A stretch of DNA of 64,000 nt from Tribonema minus (Eukaryota; Sar; Xanthophyceae; Tribonematales; Tribonemataceae). The DNA is taken from the NCBI GenBank assembly GCA_017506865.1, contig JAFCMP010000533.1, positions 558,001 through 622,000 of the forward strand, written 5' to 3'. Shown here piece by piece: positions 18,270 to 29,600 of this stretch (the first letter of the stretch is position 1; the number at the start of each line of letters is the position of its first letter). A program made the translations under genes and the position numbers. The notes beneath the pieces are model-generated. The model was given only the letters and a program-made list of their open reading frames with translations. It searched no databases and was not told the origin of the DNA.

Positions 18270-21180
18270 GCTGCCGCGGCAGCGATCAGCGGCGGCGCCA
18301 CCGCGATCATCATTGCCGCAGCCTTGGTGCGTTGAGCATCTGCTGAGCGGCTGCGGCAGCCATCTGCGGCGGTGGCGCCGCCACCATTATGGCCGGACAT
18401 CACTCGTGAGAGAGAGGAGATGACGACGAGAGAGGCAGAGCGCTGCGTATCGGCAGGCGGGTGCGGATGTTGCCCCCGCCGCCCGCACCATTTGTGTCCA
18501 GTAACATGGTTCGGGCCGCGCAACGTGGCTGGGGGCTCATGCGCCGCCGCTGCTGCTGCCGCCACCGCTGCTCACTGCGGCGGCGCGCGGCAGCAGCAGC
18601 GCCGCGCCATGCAGCCTCCGCCACATGTGCCTACCAGCGCCGCTGCTTGGTTATATTTTTTGACCCTGTTGACATTCTGTTTTCGTGGGGGCCGTCATCC
18701 CTGGCCGCCCTCCCCCCCCCCCCCCCCCCCCCCCGCAGCTCCACTCTTCGTGCCCCCGCCCTCTCGTGAGGGCAGGCCATTTGTGCATAGGCCCGGCAGT
18801 AGCCCCGCACGTGCGCGGGCTTTGACGGGCGTCGCCCTAGATAGGCACGACACAGCCCTAAGGCGTTGCCACGAGTGCCTAGCCACGCTCCGCTACCCCC
18901 TCTACCCCCCGCCCCGCCGCCATCGCCAACCAGCTGTACCATGAGAGTTTTAGTGCTGGAAGGGGGTGGGTGTTCTGGGGGGGTCGCGGAGCCTCCAGCT
19001 TACCCCATTTGTTGCCATCAGTAGCCACGCTCTCGGTGCAGCGCGCCGATTAGATAGACGTGAGGCATGCTCAGTACCCCACCCCCACCTATTACTTCTC
19101 AATACTAGACATCTGCTTTTTCGGTCGACTCTTGTGTACGTGCCGCGGCACGATTCTCTGCTCTCATGTTTGCTGCCTGTTGCCCTGCTTGTTTGCTGGC
19201 TGACTGCACGAATGCATCTTTGTTCACGTGACGTTTCGATGCTGTCTTGATACTTGTGATCTTGTACTGAGCAGCCCTGATATGGGCTTGAGCAGTGCCG
19301 CTGCAGAGTGCGCGTCCTCCAAGTCCTGTTTGCAATGACATGGTGATTGTTGTGACCAGGCATTCAGGGTGGGGTTGTCTGCATACTGTGCAATGTTGTG
19401 CGGACTTTCAACGTGCAGTTGATGTTGCACTGCATCTTGCTGTGACTCTCCTTGCAGTGTAGCTCCGTGAAGAAGTCAGAGACGTGCTTCGCGAAGCGTT
19501 GCAGCAGAGTGCAGGTGGTATCATGACGATTCCGTGCACATTGCCATCAACAGCAGCGTGTTTCATTATCCCGTGCTACCCAGCAGTGCTCAGCTTAACA
19601 TGGTGTGCATGATATGTATCAGATAGCTAGCATCATGCAAATGTGCTCAACACGAAAGCAGCAAGAAAGCAGCATGCCGATGATTGCAATGGACTTTGTG
19701 AAGTAGGGCTTTCTGCTCTTTAAAGCATAGACACCGATCACAAGCACCATGGCTGCAGCAGCAGCAGCGGAGCTTCAAGAAGACGACAAATGAAACAGAA
19801 ACAATCTACTTCATGCAAGAGGGTACATTGGGCCTTTTCATGCCTGCGAGAAATCATAATGAGGACCATAAGCACGCAGGTTGTGTTTTCAAACACTCAA
19901 TTCAATGGTACTCTCCACACAAGCGCACTGACCGCTGATGCGCCATATTTCAGATTTCACATTTGATGCACTGTTGCTGGACAGTAGCATGTGTTTGCAG
20001 CTCTGAACAACCATGTGGCTGTGCAACGGGTAGAAGCAACCACACCAGCAGGCAAGACAAGTAGGAGACGAGATAATGAAGTGGGCAGCACGAATCATCA
20101 GCATGAGACAGCGTTGGCAGGTCCAGGCTCAAACTGTAATCATATTTACGGCACAGCAAGGATCACCGGCGGCTGCAATGCAAAAACAAACACCGTGCCA
20201 GCGCAGGTCTGGGCAGGTACATCTATGTATGTATGTAGTCGTTGCCACAACGCTCACCAAGCCCTACTGCTGATGGAAAAGGACCTCCAGTACAGGGTCA
20301 GTACAGGCACAGTACAGCTGCGCATGCATGCCCGCCACGTGGCGCGTGTCAGCAGCGGCTTCGTCGTCCTGGAGATGACAACAGTCTTGATCAGGATGGG
20401 TGTACTGTTACCCCTGAAAATATCGCAGACACATGAATGCCCCCCCCCCCCCCCCACGTAGGTATGGGATGAGGTCCAGGAGAAACTCCAGGGGGGGTGA
20501 CTCAAAAGCGCTCGGTCATCCGCAGAGTACATGCGCGGCGAGAAGACAAGTGCAGCAGTAGACAGCGCAGAAAGCGGGTTAGGTTTGAACGACGGGCGAG
20601 CTTTGACAAGTTGAGCACCAATGGCAAAAGTGTTGCATTGGCACCTGTGAAACGCTGCTACAGTATGTTCAGGATGCCAATGCACTGCGCAGCAAGTCGT
20701 TTTCAAGCACCAAGGACCAGCATCAATGCGGGTTCAAGCGCCTTATCGCCCCAAATGTCTTGCACAATGTAGCGATTGTGCCTTACATGTACTGCACAAG
20801 GTAACGCTTGTGGTCGACGGGCTCAGTACATGCAGCGATGCGCAGCAATGCAGGGTCTGAACGCCTCACCTGCCCCCCGGTGGGCAGAAGCAGCCCCCGT
20901 GGCGCGGGGACAGCGCCAGCGCACAGGACGGTTGGCAACACACCTGTGGACAGCAAGCAGGGCAAATGCATGCTGAGGTGAGCACATGCGTGCAGCGGTA
21001 GGCGGGTGGTTGCAGCGGGTTCAAAGATCACTGCTGGCCGAAAGCCACGCAGGGGCGCAAGCAGCAAGGAACTGCCACGCTGCAATACACCAGAGCAATG
21101 CGAACTGACAGCGACTGGCGCGAACTCTAGGTTTTTCAAGGCAGAGCCAGCAAAACACAAGGGTTCTCAAAACCATTCTC
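18270..21180. other. Non-coding region downstream of bZIP gene
   Basis: This includes the likely 3' UTR with a repeated GTTGAGCATCTGCTGAG / GAGCATCTGCTGAG block at 18259 and 18331, CAG/CGG-type low complexity, a C run at 18715-18734 and another at 20438-20456. From about 19.4 to 20.4 kb the sequence is less GC-rich. No ORF here shows family motifs on either strand. Confidence 0.5.
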
Positions 21181-21510
21181 ACCTTCCCTTCCTCAGTGCT
21201 GCTGCGGCTGCATCGTCGTCCCCTCGCATGTCGCGGTCAGGTCTCCTCCCACTCTCGTGCCCGCTCCACATCGCCCATTCCAAACATCCCACCTCAATCC
21301 CATAGCCAAGCTCAGCTGCAGTGATGCCCAACTCCACTCGCTGCGCCGCTCCTTCAGGTGCTGCGTCCGACCACGTCTGCAACTCTTCTTTCCGCTCCGT
21401 GTCGCCCAATTTGATCCTCAAATCTTGGTCCCACGCCCGAGCCCAGCTCCAACGACGCCCAATTCCACTCGCTGCACGGCTCCTTCAAGTCTTCATACCC
21501 AAGTTGCCCA
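21180..21510 (+). repeat. Local short duplication
   Basis: TGATGCCCAACTCCACTCGCTGC with CGCTCCTTCAGG (about 21320-21360) recurs as CGACGCCCAATTCCACTCGCTGC with GGCTCCTTCAAG (about 21456-21492). It precedes the larger tandem duplication. Confidence 0.6.
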
Positions 21511-21524
21511 TTGGAAGCGGAAGT

Positions 21525-22291
21525 GGGCTGGGGCTGCAAAACCCTCTCTAGGGAAGTGCAGAGCATGATGCTTTACATACATGAAGCTGTGCATACAGGC
21601 CGGTCAGCCGGTGGGGCAAAGCGCTCTTGCAGTATCCAAGGGCTGCCAGAGCGCTTTGCTCAAGTGGCGCAACAAGGCACCTCCCTGAGCAAAGCGGTCT
21701 CACAGTCCCTGAACACCAGGTTCGTTCAGAAGGCCACCGAAGCGAGTCTGCGCCTGTCCGACACACGCTGCCGCTTCAGTGTAGCCAGCGTTATCCCTTC
21801 CTTTGTCCACCAGTCGCTGCCGCTGTACTACGACCCTAGAGCCTTCAGAAAATGGCCACCACTTCCGCGCTACTACAGTAAGGGTGGCGGGCTCGCGCAC
21901 CACCCGTCTCCGCTCCTTCTCCTCTCCCGCCGCCGCTGGGCCCATCAGCAAGCAGAAGTGGGCTGGGGCTGCGAAAGCCTCTCTAGGGAAGTGCAGAGCG
22001 TGAAGCTCTACATCCAGGCTGGTCAGCCGGTGGGGCAAAGCGCTCTCGCAGTCTTCCGGGAAGTGCCAGAGCTCTTTGCTCGAGAGGCACAATAGCGCTC
22101 CTCAGCAAAGGCTCTGGCAATCCCGAAAGCCCAGGTTCTTTCAGAAGGCCACCGAAGCGGGTCTGCGCCTGTGAGACACACGCTGCCGCTCCAATGTAGC
22201 CAGCGTTATGCCTTACTTTGTCCACCAGTCGCTGTACCGCCATCACTACGACCCTAGAGCCTTCAGGGAAAGGCCACCACTTCCGCGCTAG
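21525..22291. repeat. Two-copy tandem duplication, unit about 430 bp
   Basis: Copy 1 (about 21525-21875) and copy 2 (about 21955-22291) share long blocks: GTGGGCTGGGGCTGC, CTCTCTAGGGAAGTGCAGAGC, GGTCAGCCGGTGGGGCAAAG, CAGAAGGCCACCGAAGCG, GTAGCCAGCGTTATGCC-type and GACCCTAGAGCCTTCAG. Copy 1 is open on the plus strand and both copies are largely open on the minus strand, where AGYTEAAACVGQAQTRFGGL resembles a real peptide. This could be an echo pair of an exon of an unrecognised gene, but no family is identifiable. Confidence 0.8.
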
Positions 22292-22479
22292 TTCAGGCGT
22301 GGCGCACCACACCACCACACACGCAGAGACTGAGCCATCGCCAACACGACACAAAACGGTAACCTTTCAACAGCCGTTACACTTTTGGGGGAAAAACGGT
22401 TTGGTGACTCCATCACCATCAGCAGAGTGTGGCGGACACAAAGCGCAAGCAGTTTTGGTCAAACTTTGGTGGTCAGGCA

Positions 22480-22760
22480 CTGTTTAAAAAAAAAAACTGT
22501 GATTACGGGGTCATCGGCCGCAGCAGCTCACTTCAACGTGCAACAAGGGCGCTGAGAAGGGGGTTAGGGTTAGAGGGGGCAGGGTAGAATTGAGAGTGTA
22601 CGCGGCCTGCACCGGTGTCCTCCAAAGCACGAAACACTTCTGGACGTGCAGTGAGGCTAGCCACGCCGCCATGATGCTCCATCAACGCAAAGCATCAACT
22701 GGGGATTTTCACTGAGAGCAGACGGCAAAAACGGCGACGCCCGCGCAGCTTACATATTAC
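22480..22760. other. Short A run, telomere-like tract, no gene
   Basis: An A10 run at 22484 and GGGGGTTAGGGTTAGAGGGG at about 22559. No coding signal. Confidence 0.5.
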
Positions 22761-23079
22761 GTATAGTCATTGTGCTGGTAACGATATTTGCATGTTACAG
22801 ACGGCAATACACAAAACAATTTGTGAGCGATGTAAACGCGCCTGTCGCGCGCGTGTTGCACAGCCCGCCGCCAAGCGCATGCGCTGCGAACACAAGCTCG
22901 CACGACGCGTCAACGAAGAGCGCCAATCCCGCGCCGCGGCGCCCCGCGGCTCTCTTAAATGCGTCGCCAGCGGGAAGATGGTCATAATATGTGCGTCTGT
23001 ACACACACACACACACCCTCCCGCCTGCTTTCTCTGACAAGTGCCCATGGAGCAGCCCTCCAAAGAGAGCGCACTGATT

Positions 23080-23560
23080 CCGTGGGCCGCCCGGCAGCGG
23101 AGGCAGCGCCGCGCACACGCGACGCGCATCTGAGCTCAGAACCGCAAGCATGCTGCGTGCCGCACTCACACGCCATAGGGCACTCGCAAACGCCACCCGC
23201 TGACGCGGCGCCGCCGCGCCGCGCCACCGCCGCCGGCGCTCGCAACACCACCCACTGCCGCTGCCGCTGACGCCGCCGCCGCAGACGCTGCCGCCTATCG
23301 ACCGCGCGCACAGCGCCGTCCGCCGCCGCCGCTGCCGAACCAAAAGCGGCAACTACGCCGCCGCACCGGCCGTTGCCGCTGCTGCCGCTGCTGCCGCCGC
23401 TGCTGCCGCCGAGAGCGCTGGATTCTGTGGCATCGGGCGCCCGGCGGCAGAGGCTGCGCCGCGCGCACGTAACATGTGTGCGACTTCACAGATGCAAGCA
23501 TGCCACCCGCCGCGCCCACGCATGACAGGGCGTTAGCAAGCGCCACCTGCCGCCGCTGCC
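23080..23560 (-). repeat. Duplicated 3' end of coiled-coil gene
   Basis: The segment 23080-23430 repeats 23435-23800 imperfectly. It includes copies of the terminal exon and 3' flank: CACCGGCCGTTGCCGC, GCGCACAGCGC..CCGCC and a GGCAACTACGC block against GGCGACTACGC at the stop codon. The two CGCAAGCATGC...GCCATAGGGC-type blocks at about 23145 and 23498 are also paired. It looks like a downstream echo of the gene's last exon. Confidence 0.6.
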
Positions 23561-23683
23561 GCTGCTGCTGCCGCTACCACTGCTGCTGCCGCTGCGGCTG
23601 CCACTGCCGCTGCTGCCCATTGACGTGCGCACAGCGCGGACCGCCGCCGCCGCCGCCGCCGCCGGACCCAAGAAAAGTGGCGA

Positions 23684-26600
23684 CTACGCTGCCGTGGCAC
23701 CGGCCGTTGCCGCAGCCGCTGCTGCCGCCGCTGCTGCCGGCGCTGCCGCGTCCGGCCTCTTGTACAGCGGCACGTTGGTGCGCATGGACAGCCGCGCCAT
23801 GGCCGTCGCGAACGCCTGCTGGTTCTGCGCGTACAGCATGGCGCCGGTGACGAGCGGCGCGGTGGACGCCGGCGCTGCAGGCGCTGCAGCGGCGGCGGCG
23901 GCGCGTGCAGAGCAAGCGTGGCAGAGGGGCGGTTTAGCGCTCCGTGATGGTTCGTGCAATGAAACTGTCATACTTCAATAAGTTTGAAGTGTGGCTGCAG
24001 CAGTGGCGACTGCACAGCAGCAGCGGCGCAAACAGGGTAAGCGTGGCGGAGGGCGTTTTAGCGCTCCGTGGGGGGTTTCGTGCAATGAAACTGTCATATG
24101 GTATGGAGCACGGCGCGGCGGCGGCGCAGCAGCGGTGGCGCAAGCAGGGTCAGCGTGGCAGAGGGTCGCTTCAGCGCTCTTTCACGGTTCGTGCAATGAA
24201 ACTGTCATATGGATCATGTTATGGTGCTTCTATAGCCGGTGACCAGCGGCGCAATGGGCGCCGGCGCCCGCGCTGTTGCAGCAGCGGCGCGCAGCAGCGG
24301 CGGCAGCGCAGCGGCGGCGGCGGCGCGTGCAGGGCGAGTGTGGCAGAGGGGCGGTTTAGTGCTCCTTGACGGTTCGTGCAATGCAAGTGTCATATGGACC
24401 ATGATATGGTACTTCTATAGCCGGTCACCAGCAGCGCGGCCGGCGCAGGCGCTGCAGCAGCGGCGGCGGCGCAGCGCGGCGGCGCGCGCAGGGCAGGCGT
24501 GGCAGAGAGTCGCTTCCGCGCTCTGTGGGGGTTTCGTGCAATGAAACTGTCTTGTGGGGGTAGAGCACGCACAGCGGGAGTGCGCAAGTGGTGCAAACCT
24601 AACCCTAACCCTAACCCTAACCCTAACCCTAACTCAGAGCTGCGTGTAGAAGCTGTGGTGTGTTGGCTCAGAAGGTGCAGTAGAAATGATGCACTCGCAC
24701 GGCGGCAGCGTGCGCGTGACGGCAGCAGTGTTGCTGTGCACGCACTGCTCTAGAAAGGGTATTTTTGATAGCACAACCCTACTATTGAACCTCTCAACTG
24801 GTGTGCCTGACGGCACTCCTCAAGTGTGCACTCGTGGATGTATGTATGAACAAAGGCCGCGAGGGAGGCCAGGAGTGTCCTCTTGGGTCAATCACGGTAC
24901 CGTGCACACGTACATATTGCTGAGTGTCACCTGCGCAGGGGCACCGCAGCAGGTTTCGCAGCAGTTTCTCTGCAACTTGTCGACCATGAATTCTGCTTTC
25001 ACAGATGCACATGCCTGTGCTGAGCGCTGCTGGTTTGCACGTGAATGGAGACTGCCACACAGCGCTGCTGCAATGTGCAGCGCGGCAACATCACGTGCAC
25101 CCCTATGTGAGTGATCTACTTCAAGTGCAAAAAAATTCAATATGCTGTCCAGAGGCCACTGGTGTCATGTATGGCACGATGATCATGCATGTGCAGCGAT
25201 GACGTGCGGGGCGCGCCGTCAACGACAGGCCGTCGAGCGCTGCTTTCATAGGGTATGTATACTTGGCGAGCTTGAGAGGTCACCCATTCCATGTGATATC
25301 GTTGGCGCTGGCACCGCGCTACAGCATCCACGTGCGCGCCCACACTTCATGTTGAAGTTCACTTGAACTTCGCTCAAGGGCATGAAGCAGCCCGGATGAT
25401 CAACACCACGCTTGCCGCCAGAATCTACAAAAGCTTGTCGCAAAGGGTCGCAGTCGTGTGTGTGCATACCTCTATCAAGCGGCCCTGCCGTCAAAGGACG
25501 GCCGTGGAGCGCTGCTGCCACTACAAACTTGACGCTAAACGTCTCACTCGTGTGTGTATGTACCTGTATGAAGCGGCCCTGCCGTTGATGGACGGCCGTT
25601 GAGCGCTGCTGCCACCGCCGTTGCGGTCGACGGGCGGCCTGAGGCGGGGGGCTGCTGCTGAAAGAGGGGGCGCGCGGACGCAATGTAGTTGTTTGGCGGC
25701 GGTCCCGTCTGCAAGAGGCAACACCATATACGTGTGCGCAACAGGGTCAATGTACGCCTTGCTTCATTCATTGATAGTTGTTCGGCGGCGGGCCCGTCTG
25801 CAAAAGTACAAGAAGTGATTGTCAATGCGCATTGAGACAATTTCAAGGTGTTTTCAAGATGCATGTACATGCGCGCCCTGCGCAGCGCCAAGTACAAGAG
25901 GTGATCGTTTGTCAGTGCGCATTGAGAGTCAATTTAAAACACTTTCAAGGTGTTTGCAGAATGCATGTAGACGCTGAAAGCGGGGGCGCGCGGACGCAAT
26001 GTGGTTGTTGGGCGGCGGGCCCGTCTGCGCAAGTAGCAAGAAGTGGTTGTCAATGCGCATTGACACACTTTCGAGGTGTTTACAGGATAGATGTAAATGC
26101 TGAAAGAGCGGGCGCGCGGACGCAACGTAGTTGTTGACGCAGTGTAGTTGCTTGGACGCGGCCCCGTCTGCAAAAGGCAGCGCCATATACGAGTGCGCAA
26201 CAGGGTCAGCTACAGCCGCGAACGCCATAGGGTTATTTATGATTAGAGATAGGAGTAGGTCAGCATTAGAATTAGCGTGCGCGCACGCGATGTAGTTGTT
26301 CGGAGGCGGGCCCGTGCAAAAGGCAACGCCATGTACAAGAAGTGATTGTCAGTGCGCATTGAGACACTTACAGATAGCACACTTGCATAATTATGCTCAG
26401 CAATTGCCGCCCTCCGTCGCTCCAACATGGAGTGGGCAGTGGAAGCATGAACAGGGTGCATGTAGATGCTGGTAGCATTCACCATCTGGGCTTTCTCGCG
26501 CCCAAAGCAAGAATTAACGAAGAAGTACAAGTGCGCAACAGGGGCAGCATGCGCGAGTTGAGAAGAGCGGGTGCGGGGATGCGGCGGGCCCGCCTGCGAA

Positions 26601-29600
26601 AGGCAACGCTTACAGGCGAGCGCGCAACAGGGTCAATTTACGCCTTGCACTCTTCATTGATTTTCTAGCTTGGGGCGCGGAGACGCGAAGACAATTGACG
26701 GCAAAGCTCGCTTACCACTGCACCGTCAGTGCGAAGCGCGCGTTGTAGTTGGTACGCTGCGCATATATGCATACCTATTGCGCGTCGTTCTCGATGCATC
26801 ATGCGCACTGTCCTACGCGGCGACGGCTGGCAGGTGCTGAGCAACAAAGAACCCCCCCCCCCCCCCCCCCCCCCGTCCCCCTCCCCCACACACACACACA
26901 CACGGTGTGGATTCTGGTGTGCATACATACATACCTCCTGCGCGTCGTCCTCCGCGATGCTGTCCGGCAGGTGCTGAGCAATGATGCATGCATAAAAAAC
27001 ACGTACAGTATAGTGTATTGTGTGTATACATACATACCTCCTGCGCGCCGCCCTCCGCGACGCTGTCCGGCAGGTGCTGAGCCATGATGCATGCATAAAA
27101 AAACACGTACAGTATTGTGTATCGTGTGTATACATACATACCTCCTGCGCGTCGCCCTCCGCGACGCTGTCCGGCTGGTGCTGAGCAATGATGCATGCAT
27201 AAGAAACACACATACAGTATGGTGTCTCGTGTGTACAGGTACATACATACCTCCTGCACGTCGTCCTCCGCGACGCTGTCCGGCAGGATGAGCGAGTGCG
27301 TGCTGGCGCGGCTGTGCGAGCGCAGCCGCATGAAGGCCTGCACGGCGGCGGCGACAACGGCAGCGGCAGCAACAGCAGCAGCGGCAGCGCGCGTCAGCGG
27401 CCACAAGCGCCTTGTTCCTTCCTGTACATGGGGTAGTACAACATATAGGCTCTCTCTATCTCAAGGTTGCCGCATGAAGGCCTGCGCGGCGGCGGCAGCG
27501 ACAGCGGCAACGGCAGCGCCCATCAGATTTTCATACGATCATCACGCGCCTCGTCTTTTGTCTGTGGTGAGTCGCATCCAAATATGCTTTCTCTTTCTCT
27601 CTCAGGCTTTCTCTCTTGGTCAGAAGAAGGCAGGCTGGCGCAGCAGGTGAGAGTGGACCGCGCCTAATCTAACCCAACCCTAACCCTAACCCATCCTCTT
27701 CACAGGCTCATGTCGGTGCCGCCCTGTGTGCACGTGCACGAGGGTTAGGGTTAGGGTTAGGGTCAGGGTTCCAGTTCAGGGTCGGGGCGAGAGGGGCCCC
27801 GTGGCCACTTCTATGGCAGAGCATCGTGGCAGGCCTAGAAATCATACACAGTGGGGCCTCACGATGGTTAAACAGGAATAGAGCCACGACACAATGCACA
27901 GCAACGCGACTGGGGCTCGAGACTTGCCTCCGCGGATGGCGAGTCCCTGCGCTTCTGAATCAGGCTGGGCCGGTGCGGCTCCATGGCGGCAGCGCCACTC
28001 AGCGCGCTGTTACCCGTCGCGGCCGCGCTGCGCACAACGCATCGTGGAAGCGCGCAGCAGTGCTCAGGTCACGCGCTGTGTTCGCCAGAATGATATGTAG
28101 CAAGTACGCTGCCATTGACTGCTGTACCACTTTAGTTTCAAGCAGGGTCAGGGTCAGAATTATGGTTTTGCTGGCAGCGCCGCTCGGAGCGCTGCTGCCC
28201 GTTGCGACGGCCCTGCGCACAAAGCGTCGTGGAAGCGTGCAGCAGTGGTCAGTTCATACGCCACGTTTGCCAGAATGACAACGGAATGCTTCCCCTGCTG
28301 TACCACTTTGCCTTTGAGTAGGGTTAGGGTGAGGGTCAGGGTTAGGGTTATGATCTTGCTGGCAGCGCCGCTTGGCGCGCTGTTGCCCGTCGCGATCGCA
28401 CTGCGCAGCGCGCATCGCAGCAGTGCGCAGCGATGCGCGGGACGCGCGCTGCATGCGGTGGTGCAAATAGGAGTACGCTTCCCCTACTGCGCCACTCTAG
28501 ATCCAGAGCTAGGGTTAGCTTTAGGGTTGTGTCTTGGCAGCAGCGCTGCTCAGCCCGGTGCTGCCGCCCTGCGCAGCGCGCATCACGCAAGCGTGCAGCG
28601 ATGCCCAGAGCACGCACAGCGCCCGCCACAAGCGATTGAAGTGCGCCTTCTGCTCCAGCACATGCCTCAGCGTTGGGGCTGCGGTCATCGTTACGGTCAC
28701 GCGCAGCTTGTCTGCAAGCGACAGGAGCAGCGCCGCCACTAAACGCCAAATGCGCAGCTCCCGTGGCGCGCGGGTGCCGCGCATGCAATGATGCGCAGCG
28801 CTCAGCAAAGTACGCTGCGCAGCGTTCGCTGTCAGCCTTCTGCCAACGCAGGGTCTTCGCGTGCCTCCGCATGGCAAATACATGTGGTCTGAACGCCGCG
28901 GCGCGCGCGATGTGACAGCCTGAAACAGGCGGGTGTGGCAGCGGTCGGCGGCGCACTGCACTGGATGCAGCGGCGACGTCGTGGCCCCTTGTAGTACCTT
29001 GGTGTTATTTATCCTCCCTTCAGTTTTGTTTTTTAGAGCCACTGCCAGAAATACGCACTCGTGCCGAAATAGTGTGAAGATATATACAGCTACTAATTCA
29101 AATGCCGGTTGGCAGCAGTGCTCAGCCCCTACTCCCGCTTCTGGGGGGGGTGGCAATCGGCAAGAAGCCGACGCGGAGCGTGTGCAGGCCCCGAGCACTG
29201 CTCAAGTCTTTACTTCAACGTTGAGGTTGTGTGCGTCACTCACGTTTGCGCAGACACATTACGTAAGCCCGTCTGCAGCAAAGATACGCCGGGCCACGCA
29301 CATGCCCTCAGCGCTGCTGTCCATCTCATACTTCACTATTGAGGTTGCGTGTGTCCCTCACGTTCGTGCCGGCGCATTACGCGCGTCCTTCTGCCGGCAC
29401 CGCCGCCGCCAGGAGTTGCATATGCCCTTAGCGCTGCTGTCAATTCTATTTTCCGACATTGATGTTGCGTGCATCACCCACGTTCGCGCAGGCACGTTTC
29501 GTGCGCCCGTCTGAGCGACGACGAAGGCGCTGCCACACCCAGGACTCGCACATGCCCTGAGCGCTGCTGTCAAACTTCAATATCATACTTGAACATTGAG

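Noticed and set aside
24931..24992. Extra exon of the coiled-coil gene
   Set aside because: Splice sites are acceptable, but including it breaks phase between the neighbouring exons, and no family conservation supports it.
26835..27180. Regular 104-bp spacing suggested a CRISPR-like or satellite array
   Set aside because: Repeats carry splice sites and coding frame of the adjacent exon and there are only four; the context is eukaryotic.
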